Positions 1 through 5,221 of a stretch of DNA of 5,221 nt are shown here, one piece after another. Origin of the DNA: Chlorobiales bacterium (GTDB taxonomy: Bacteria > Bacteroidota > Chlorobiia > Chlorobiales > Chlorobiaceae). The DNA lies in NCBI GenBank assembly GCA_022360275.1, contig JAKSDC010000120.1, positions 1 through 5,221 on the forward strand, in the 5' to 3' direction. The translations under genes were made by a program, and so were the position numbers. Each line of letters begins with the position of its first letter. Position 1 is the stretch's first letter. The notes below the pieces were generated by a model. It searched no databases, was not told where the DNA came from, and was given only the letters and a program-made list of their open reading frames with translations.

Positions 1-762
1 CATGTTCCCTGCCCCGGTGTGATGGTTACCGTTGCTTTCATGATAGGCATCTTCTTCGGCCCTGTCGCTCCTGTAATCGGCGTTGCGGCTGCGGTCGCGC
101 TGCTTGTTCAAACCTATATCACGTCACGGCTGCTTGATCATACCGTGCTGCGAGGTGCCGAAACCGGCATGATCATGGAACTGCCTCCTTACCATATGCC
201 CAACTGGCAAACCATATGGGCTCATGTCTGGCGGCGTTTTACATCCTTTGTGCAAAAAGCGGGTTCGCTGATCGCCTTCATCATTGCGGTGATATGGGCA
301 CTTTCGTATTTCCCCAACGGCAACATGGTCGACAGCTATCTTGCTGTTGTCGGGAAAGCGTTCGAACCTCTCGGTATGTTGATGGGTATGGACTGGAGAC
401 TGTTGACCTGCCTTTTTATTGCTTTTTTTTCAAAAGAGGCGGCACTGATTGCAATTGCTGTCCTTTACGGGATTCAAATAGAGGAGGGGGCATTGACCGG
501 TTTGATGATGGACAACATTTTTCCCGAGGTCGGCAATGATGCGGTAGGACGTTTTCTTGCCGGTAACGTTTCACGGCCCAGTGCCCTGGCGTTCATCTTT
601 GCCCTTTTGTTTTCAATTCCCTGTTATGCGACGGTCGGAGCGGTTTATTATGAGACGAAGTCCCTGAAATGGACCGCCGGATCGGTTGTTTATTACACGG
701 CACTTTCATTGGTGTGGGGAATTGCCGCCTATCACGTCGGTTTGTTGTTTTTTCCTTCTTGA
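1..762 (+). CDS. feoB: Ferrous iron transport protein B (FeoB), C-terminal part; 5' end outside window
   Basis: FeoB is an inner-membrane Fe(II) permease with an N-terminal G domain and a C-terminal polytopic membrane region; only the latter is visible here. The frame is open from base 1, so the GTG/ATG at 19-24 are internal codons and not the start; about 253 codons remain before TGA. Recognisable FeoB features are the ELPPYHMP segment (window codons 60-67) followed by a basic stretch and a hydrophobic helix ending in LSYFP, the second Gate-like segment FFSKEAALIAIAVLYG (Lys at codon 145, Glu at 146), and a C-terminal region with IPCYATV and a YYETKSLKW loop between the last two helices. The gene ends at its normal C-terminus after a final helix. 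No GTPase motifs can be checked because they lie upstream. The stop is only 7 bases from the end of a possible minus-strand gene remnant. Family assignment is secure; activity cannot be judged from the fragment. Confidence 0.9.
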   Translation, partial: HVPCPGVMVTVAFMIGIFFGPVAPVIGVAAAVALLVQTYITSRLLDHTVLRGAETGMIMELPPYHMPNWQTIWAHVWRRFTSFVQKAGSLIAFIIAVIWALSYFPNGNMVDSYLAVVGKAFEPLGMLMGMDWRLLTCLFIAFFSKEAALIAIAVLYGIQIEEGALTGLMMDNIFPEVGNDAVGRFLAGNVSRPSALAFIFALLFSIPCYATVGAVYYETKSLKWTAGSVVYYTALSLVWGIAAYHVGLLFFPS

Positions 763-769
763 GCCCGCT

Positions 770-1016
770 TCAAAGGTACTCCGTTTTTATCTCCGGAAGT
801 TCCTTTTCGATCAAGTAGCCCGTAGTGATATGCCCGGCATTGTTTCGGATATTTTCGAAGAGGAATTCCGGATTCCCGAACAGGTCGTCCAGCTTGCTTC
901 TCACATCCGTGGAAGATATTTCATTTTTCGTCAATACTTGTTCTGCAACCGTTAGCCGTTGTCTGCAAACTTTCGCTAACTATGTAGCGGTCTTCCGTCT
1001 TACGATCCAGTATCAT
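770..1016 (-). pseudogene. Probable frameshifted remnant of a small unrecognised gene
   Basis: On the minus strand, ATG at 1016-1014 opens a 31-codon frame (MILDRKTEDRYIVSESLQTT..., stop at 923-921). A second minus frame, open from 979 to a TGA at 772-770, carries a very protein-like stretch including VRSKLDDLFGNPEFLFENIR and ending in ELPEIKTEYL. Joining the two by one frameshift, somewhere around 925-980, gives a protein of roughly 80-85 residues. The lower half has codon choices typical of coding DNA (ctg gac gac ctg ttc ggg), more so than the same bases read on the + strand. Neither piece makes a convincing intact gene: the longer frame has no ATG, only a TTG at 934-932 with no good ribosome site. 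I do not recognise the family. It converges on feoB, and its 5' end points away from the ABC gene. A sequencing error in an intact gene is an alternative to true decay. Confidence 0.4.
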
Positions 1017-1057
1017 TGTCGGGCATATTTTTTTTCGATTCAGAAAGTGTTACAGCT

Positions 1058-2812
1058 ATGGAGACAGAACCGAAAAGGCAGGGTGTGGGTGATTTGGTGA
1101 ATCTTGCAGCTCCCCAGAAAGGCAGGTTGATTCTTTCGGGGGTGTTTGCCGTCATCGGCCAGGGATGCGGTATCGTGCCGTATTTCATTATTTACAAAAT
1201 CATCGCCGAAATCGGTTCCAGACCCCTCGGCGATGTGGATGAGCGGTATATCTATTCTCTGGTTTTCGCAGCAGGTGCGGCGATTGTTCTCAAGCAGGGC
1301 TGCCTTGGCATATCCACAGCCTTGTCACATGTTGCCGCGTACAACATTCTTCACGATATCAGAATAAAGCTTGCAGAAAAACTCAAGACTCTTCCCCTCG
1401 GGTATTTTAATCGAAAGAACACCGGCCAACTGAAAAAAGTGATGAGTGAAGACGTTGAGCAGATGGAAATCTTTCTGGCCCACAACGTTCCCGACTTTAT
1501 CGGTGCGGTTGTTTACATGATTCTGACAACATTGGTTTTGTTTGTGGTGGATTGGCGGCTGGCACTGGCCACGGTCATTGTCATACCGTTCGGTTTTGTC
1601 TTACAAATGATGACCATGGGACAGGGCAGAGAATTTTTGAGCAAATGGGTTGCAGCAACGGAAAAGATGAATGCCGCCATGGTTGAATATATCCAGGGCA
1701 TGCCGATCATCAAGGCATTCAATCACACCGTAACATCGTTTTCAAAATATTCCACCAGCATTGAGGACTGTTCTTCACTTGAGAACATCTTTAGCAAGCG
1801 CTGGTATTTGCCCACGGTCGTATTTTCCGTTTCCATAACCGCAAATATGCTGCTCCTGCTGCCCGTTGGTGCCGGTTTGTATCTTTTGGGAGGCGTCACA
1901 TTGGAAAAGTTCGTCTTTTTTTTACTTCTCGGGATCGGTTTCGGGAGTCCCGTCTGGCTTTTGATTCAATTCGGCAGGGTCATGGAACGCAACATGGAAT
2001 GCTATACCCAGATCGAGGCAATTTTAAGTGCCGAAGAGCTGAGCGAACCTTTTGCGCCTGAAACGCCGGGTAAAGGAATTTTCGGTGAAAACGTTTCATT
2101 TGGCTATAACAAAGAAAACAAGGCAATAAACGGGGTGGACTTTTCAATTGACGCCCGCAGGTTCGTTGCTCTGGTTGGACCTTCCGGAGCCGGGAAAACC
2201 ACTCTGGCCAGACTTATCCCGCGTTTCTGGGATCTTGATGCCGGTTCGATCACTCTTGGTAAAACAGATATCAGATATATCAGTACCGATAACCTTATGG
2301 ACCAGTTCGGTCTTATCTTTCAACAGGTTTATCTCTTCAACGATACCGTGATAGCCAACCTGCGGATGGGGCGTCCCGGCGCTTCCGAAACCGATGTCAT
2401 CGAGGCCGCCCGATCCGCCAGGTGCCACGATTTCATCATGGAACTGCCGAACGGGTATGATACGGTCATCGGAGAAAAGGGGGTCAGGATTTCGGGAGGC
2501 GAAAAACAGCGTCTGTCAATAGCAAGAGCACTTCTGAAGGATGCTCCGATACTGATCCTCGATGAAGCCACCGCTTTTATCGATCCTGAAAACAAGGCGC
2601 TTGTCCAGGAGGCCATAAACAAGCTGGTCCGGAACAAAACCCTCATCGTTATCGCTCACCGGATTTCAACCGTCATCGCGGCTGACGAGATACTTGTGCT
2701 GGACAAGGGCCGTATTGCGGCAAAGGGTACCCATGAACAGCTGCTTTCGGAAAACCCGCTTTATAAAAAAATGTGGGAGGCGCACGTGTCTGCTCAGGGC
2801 TGGAAATTGTAA
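1058..2812 (+). CDS. ABC transporter half-transporter, fused permease and ATPase (first of a pair)
   Basis: A 584-residue type IV (exporter-fold) ABC half-transporter, the usual length for the family, located in the inner membrane. The membrane domain has about six helices: near residues 23-46, 64-90, 145-163, 168-186, 252-276 and 284-303. The ATPase domain has Walker A GPSGAGKTT (374-382, Lys380), Q-loop Gln422, signature ISGGEKQ (478-484), Walker B ILILDE with Asp502 and catalytic Glu503, D-loop region ATAFID (504-509) and H-loop His534. All catalytic residues are present. The frame could extend upstream to TTG 1016, but ATG 1058 is preferred because it is a standard start, gives the short N-terminus expected and avoids overlap with the minus-strand remnant; the ribosome site is poor (purine run 1042-1047). 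It lies 12 bases before a paralogous ABC gene, so they probably form a heterodimer. The ATAFxDPEN-type D-loop and feoB nearby suggest the YbtP/YbtQ-IrtA/IrtB siderophore group; a drug or peptide exporter is not excluded. There is no N-terminal siderophore-interaction (FAD) domain as in IrtA. Confidence 0.9.
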   Translation: METEPKRQGVGDLVNLAAPQKGRLILSGVFAVIGQGCGIVPYFIIYKIIAEIGSRPLGDVDERYIYSLVFAAGAAIVLKQGCLGISTALSHVAAYNILHDIRIKLAEKLKTLPLGYFNRKNTGQLKKVMSEDVEQMEIFLAHNVPDFIGAVVYMILTTLVLFVVDWRLALATVIVIPFGFVLQMMTMGQGREFLSKWVAATEKMNAAMVEYIQGMPIIKAFNHTVTSFSKYSTSIEDCSSLENIFSKRWYLPTVVFSVSITANMLLLLPVGAGLYLLGGVTLEKFVFFLLLGIGFGSPVWLLIQFGRVMERNMECYTQIEAILSAEELSEPFAPETPGKGIFGENVSFGYNKENKAINGVDFSIDARRFVALVGPSGAGKTTLARLIPRFWDLDAGSITLGKTDIRYISTDNLMDQFGLIFQQVYLFNDTVIANLRMGRPGASETDVIEAARSARCHDFIMELPNGYDTVIGEKGVRISGGEKQRLSIARALLKDAPILILDEATAFIDPENKALVQEAINKLVRNKTLIVIAHRISTVIAADEILVLDKGRIAAKGTHEQLLSENPLYKKMWEAHVSAQGWKL

Positions 2813-2814
2813 AA

Positions 2815-2820
2815 AAGGGG
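2815..2820 (+). promoter_or_regulatory. Shine-Dalgarno site of the second ABC gene
   Basis: AAGGGG sits four bases before ATG 2825, in the 12-base gap after the first ABC gene's stop. It fixes the start of the second gene and, with the tight spacing, argues that both are translated from one mRNA. Confidence 0.75.
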
Positions 2821-2824
2821 AAAA

Positions 2825-4588
2825 ATGATACAACTGATACGTCAATTATTGCAATGGGCGCCGGAGCTCAAAGGAAAGTTTTTGCTTGCGGCGCTGTATA
2901 AAGTTATCGAGGCCATATTCATGGGGGCGCCGTATGGTTTCATTTTCCTGACCTTGAATGACCTTCTAAGCGGTTCTTTGACCGGTAAAAAGGTGGTTCT
3001 GTATACTTGCGGGATGGCTGTCTTTTTTCTGTTACAGGGGATTTTCGCCTTTCTTTTTACCAGTACCATCTGGCCGACGGCAAATTACATGGTTAAAAAG
3101 CTGCGGCTTATGGTCGGCGAACACCTGCGCAAACTTTCCATGGGCTATTTTTCCGCTAAAACCACCGGTTCCCTCCATACGCTGGTGGTGGATGAAATGC
3201 TGGCGATACAAATGGCTATTTACCGGGCATTTCCCGATTTTATCGTGGCATTCACTTTTGTCGCACTGGTTCCCGTCATTCTGTTGTTCGTCGACTGGCG
3301 CATGGCGCTTGCAACCGTGACGGTTTTCCCCCTGGTGGTGCCGCTCTATATCTGGAACGAGCGTCATTTTTCCAAATACATGAAAAAGCGCTCCGATTCA
3401 CTCTCGAAAGTCAATTCCGAGATAATCCAGTATATCCAGGGTATCGAGGTGTTGAAGTCGTTTAAACTGGCAGGCAAGCGATTCGGGAAATTACGTGATA
3501 TGCTCGAGCAGTTCAGGGAAATCAACATCCGTCTTGTCCTGCAAGGCGATATTCCCCTGACACTTGCCTTGATCCTACTTGATCTCGGCATTTGCTTCAT
3601 CCTGTTTTTTGCAATCTATTTCCTCTTCGGGGGTACCCTTTCCCTGGCTGTTTTTCTGATGTTCCTTATCATGGGGTTGAGGATTTACGAACCGGTAAAG
3701 CAATTGTTCCCATCCCTTGCCTTACTCAAGCTGGCCGAACCTTCCGTAAGCAAGATCAAGGAGCTTCTGGATACGGAACCTCTGCCCGAAAGGCCTCTCG
3801 GTAACGAGCCGAAGTCGTTCGACATTCAGTTTTCGAATGTAAGCTTCAGCTATGAAGACGAAAAAGTGCTGGAAAATGTAAGTTTTTCAATCCCGGAAAG
3901 GACAATTACCGCTCTGGTCGGGCCCTCCGGCTCCGGCAAGACCACTGTAACCCGCCTGATCGCCAGGTTTTGGGATGTTGACTCGGGAGAAGTGAAAGTA
4001 GGCGGACAAAATATCAAGGACATGGAGATCGACAAGCTTCTGTCGAAGATGAGCATGGTCTTTCAGGATGTCTATCTGTTCAACGACACCATTTATCAAA
4101 ACATAGCATACGGTTCCCGGAACGCCGACAAGGACAGGATCATAGAGGCGGCAAAAACCGCCCGGTGTCATGAGTTTATCAGCGAACTGCCGAATGGTTA
4201 CGATACCATGGTCGGTGAGGGTGGTGCTACGCTTTCCGGCGGCGAGAAACAGCGCATCTCCATTGCCCGAGCCATTTTAAAGGATGCCCCCATTATCCTG
4301 CTCGATGAAGCCACCGCCTCTGTGGATCCCGAGAACGAGTATCTCATTCAGAGTGCGATCAATGCCATGGTTGCCTCCAAGACCCTCGTCATCATTGCCC
4401 ACCGGCTTTCAACCATAACCTCGGCCGATCAAATTATTGTCTTGAATGAAAGAGGCCGTATTGAGGAAATCGGTAGTCACACAGAGCTGCTGAACAATCA
4501 AGGTCTCTACAGCCGGCTCTGGCAGGAAAGGGTCCAGGCAAAAAAATGGCGTATTGGGGCCGGCATGGATGACGAGTCTTCGCTATAA
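2825..4588 (+). CDS. ABC transporter half-transporter, fused permease and ATPase (second of a pair)
   Basis: A 587-residue exporter-fold ABC half-transporter, paralogous to the gene just upstream and probably its heterodimer partner in the inner membrane. Predicted helices lie near residues 18-44, 57-78, 135-175 (two) and 242-290 (two). The ATPase domain shows Walker A GPSGSGKTT (366-374, Lys372), Q-loop Gln414, signature LSGGEKQ (470-476), Walker B IILLDE with Asp494 and catalytic Glu495, canonical D-loop ATASVD (496-501) and H-loop His526. All are intact, so both composite ATP sites of the pair should be able to hydrolyse. Shared stretches with its partner include YLFNDT after the Q-loop, ARCHxFIxELPNGYDT before the signature, and two tryptophans nine residues apart in the tail (W566, W575). 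It also has a short acidic extension (GMDDESSL) that the partner lacks. Start ATG 2825 is supported by a good Shine-Dalgarno sequence. Uptake of an iron-siderophore or other metallophore is inferred from resemblance to YbtPQ/IrtAB and from feoB nearby; the substrate is unknown. Confidence 0.9.
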   Translation: MIQLIRQLLQWAPELKGKFLLAALYKVIEAIFMGAPYGFIFLTLNDLLSGSLTGKKVVLYTCGMAVFFLLQGIFAFLFTSTIWPTANYMVKKLRLMVGEHLRKLSMGYFSAKTTGSLHTLVVDEMLAIQMAIYRAFPDFIVAFTFVALVPVILLFVDWRMALATVTVFPLVVPLYIWNERHFSKYMKKRSDSLSKVNSEIIQYIQGIEVLKSFKLAGKRFGKLRDMLEQFREINIRLVLQGDIPLTLALILLDLGICFILFFAIYFLFGGTLSLAVFLMFLIMGLRIYEPVKQLFPSLALLKLAEPSVSKIKELLDTEPLPERPLGNEPKSFDIQFSNVSFSYEDEKVLENVSFSIPERTITALVGPSGSGKTTVTRLIARFWDVDSGEVKVGGQNIKDMEIDKLLSKMSMVFQDVYLFNDTIYQNIAYGSRNADKDRIIEAAKTARCHEFISELPNGYDTMVGEGGATLSGGEKQRISIARAILKDAPIILLDEATASVDPENEYLIQSAINAMVASKTLVIIAHRLSTITSADQIIVLNERGRIEEIGSHTELLNNQGLYSRLWQERVQAKKWRIGAGMDDESSL

Positions 4589-4626
4589 TGTCACATTTCT
4601 CCTTTCCTCTGTATTTCCTCAACAAA

Positions 4627-4652
4627 GACCGACATCCCCCATGTTGCCGGTC
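4627..4652 (+). other. Hairpin downstream of the ABC pair, possible weak terminator
   Basis: GACCG (4627-4631) pairs with CGGTC (4648-4652), and the inner ACAT (4632-4635) pairs with ATGT (4641-4644) around a CCCCC loop, with a three-base bulge on the right arm. It lies about 40 bases after the second ABC stop, where a terminator would be expected, but no T-run follows, so a classical intrinsic terminator is unlikely. It could be an mRNA 3'-end stabilising structure. Confidence 0.3.
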
Positions 4653-4844
4653 GGAAAATGGTTGCCTCGGCAGTTTACCATGAAAATGCTCGGGTGTTAC
4701 AGGTTTTATTTATATTTAGTCTTTGTATATTTAGTGTACCTCCACGATTCGGGAGCGGGGTGGGGAAGCAGAGCAAAATTGTACCTGAATTGATCGGTAA
4801 TCCCGTAGGGGGTTTGACAAATGCGGCTCTTTATCAGTTTTCTC

Positions 4845-4867
4845 TTCCTCCCGACAGGTGGGGGGAA
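4845..4867 (+). other. Leader hairpin upstream of the methyltransferase gene
   Basis: TTCCTCCC (4845-4852) pairs with GGGGGGAA (4860-4867) as an 8-bp stem with one G-U pair and a 7-base loop. It ends 38 bases before the methyltransferase ATG. No T-run follows on either strand, so it is not an intrinsic terminator. A role in translation or mRNA stability is possible but unproven. Confidence 0.35.
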
Positions 4868-4905
4868 ATCACATGATAAGTGCATTATAAATGACAGAAT
4901 GAGAT

Positions 4906-5221
4906 ATGGCTCAAAAAATCAAGATCAAGACAGGCACTATTGAGGAAACCCTGTTACTGCCTTTATGGGGCAGGGCATATGAAACACAAAAGAACAACCC
5001 GAGGTTGGTCGATGAACGTGCGGTGGAGATTATTCGACAAATTGATTACGATTTTTCAAATATCGAAGAAACTCAAGCCATGTCACAGAACGGCTGGGTC
5101 GCACGCAGTCTGCATACGGACAGAGTGGCCCTCGAGTTTATCAAAGAACATCCCAAAGCTTCGATTGTCAATATCGGCTGCGGACTGGACACCACCTTCA
5201 GCCGTGTCGATAACGGTAAAA
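4906..5221 (+). CDS. SAM-dependent methyltransferase, LCM/TcmP-like family, N-terminal part; 3' end outside window
   Basis: The first 105 residues of a class I SAM-dependent methyltransferase. Family traits are the N-terminal helix region LLLPLWGRAYET with a following RLVDERAVEII segment, a region ending in ARSLHTDRVALEFI, and the SAM-binding motif I, IVNIGCGLDTTFSRV (about residues 89-103), with the GCGLDT form typical of the leucine carboxyl methyltransferase / TcmP (tetracenomycin O-methyltransferase-like) group. Members methylate carboxyl or hydroxyl groups, often on small molecules; the substrate here cannot be told. ATG 4906 is the only sensible start because an in-frame TGA lies just upstream at 4900-4902. 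The ribosome site is weak (GAATGAG, 4896-4902, close to the ATG). It is on the same strand as the ABC pair but 317 bases away, so co-transcription is uncertain. Methylation of a metallophore handled by the transporters is a guess from position. The C-terminal half is not visible. Confidence 0.8.
   Translation, partial: MAQKIKIKTGTIEETLLLPLWGRAYETQKNNPRLVDERAVEIIRQIDYDFSNIEETQAMSQNGWVARSLHTDRVALEFIKEHPKASIVNIGCGLDTTFSRVDNGK

Larger units (their letters stand above)
4589..4905 (+). other. Intergenic gap with possible small remnant ORF and leader structures
   Basis: There is no confidently coding gene in these 317 bases. The longest notable frame is 4658-4876 (72 codons), which has a hydrophobic stretch (VLQVLFIFSLCIFSV) like a signal peptide, then KIVPELIGNPVGGLTNAALY. 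The latter faintly recalls the N-terminal strand of OprB-type carbohydrate porins, so it may be a truncated porin gene; this is weak. The gap also has two hairpins, listed separately, and a direct repeat TATATTTAGT at 4711-4720 and 4726-4735. No convincing promoter was found: TTGACA at 4814-4819 has no good -10 element at the right distance. The gap suggests that the methyltransferase is transcribed separately or through a long leader. Confidence 0.5.

Noticed and set aside
686..955. Plus-strand ORF running from the feoB end through the gap
   Set aside because: Its first part is a shadow of feoB, and in the gap the minus-strand reading of the same bases is more protein-like.
1016..1057. TTG-initiated upstream extension of the first ABC gene (14 extra residues)
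   Set aside because: The start is non-standard and has no ribosome site; ATG 1058 gives the short N-terminus expected of the family.
2144..2428. Long minus-strand ORFs inside the ABC genes (also 3887-4171)
   Set aside because: They lie antisense to conserved Walker A/Q-loop regions at equivalent places in both paralogues, as expected of shadows of the real coding frame.
4751..4810. Cobalamin riboswitch suggested by GGGGAAGCAGAGCAAAAT
   Set aside because: The conserved B12-box (GCCACTG) and the rest of the core are absent; the resemblance is too slight.
4814..4842. TTGACA as a -35 box for the methyltransferase promoter
   Set aside because: At 16-18 bases downstream there is only GTTTTC-like sequence, not a -10 element.
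4874..4890. TGATAAGTGCATTATAA as a Fur box
   Set aside because: The half-sites look Fur-like, but the spacing is wrong for the 7-1-7 pattern and the sequence is not a proper palindrome.

Overview
This window looks like part of a bacterial iron/metallophore transport locus. All confidently called genes lie on the + strand: the 3' end of feoB (ferrous iron permease), two adjacent half-transporter ABC genes (membrane domain fused to ATPase), and the 5' end of a SAM-dependent methyltransferase of the leucine carboxyl methyltransferase (LCM/TcmP-like) family. Base composition is moderate. The gene types fit a Gram-negative or anaerobic bacterium (green sulfur bacteria or Desulfobacterota would be plausible), but nothing here fixes the taxon.

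Layout: 1-762 is the FeoB C-terminal membrane region. 763-1057 is a gap that is not empty: the minus strand carries what looks like a small gene broken by a frameshift (about 770-1016), converging on feoB. 1058-2812 and 2825-4588 are the ABC pair, separated by 12 bases with a clear Shine-Dalgarno sequence for the second gene. 4589-4905 is a gap of about 317 bases with a short ORF that may be a porin-like remnant, two hairpins and a short direct repeat. 4906-5221 is the truncated methyltransferase gene.

The two ABC proteins are paralogues with matching motif order and matching C-terminal tails, and both have complete ATPase motifs, so they most likely form a heterodimer with two active ATP sites. 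They resemble the exporter-fold ABC pairs linked to siderophore uptake (YbtP/YbtQ, IrtA/IrtB type), and feoB next door supports an iron-related role. The substrate and the direction of transport cannot be read from the sequence. The methyltransferase might modify a small molecule carried by the pair. That link rests on position alone.
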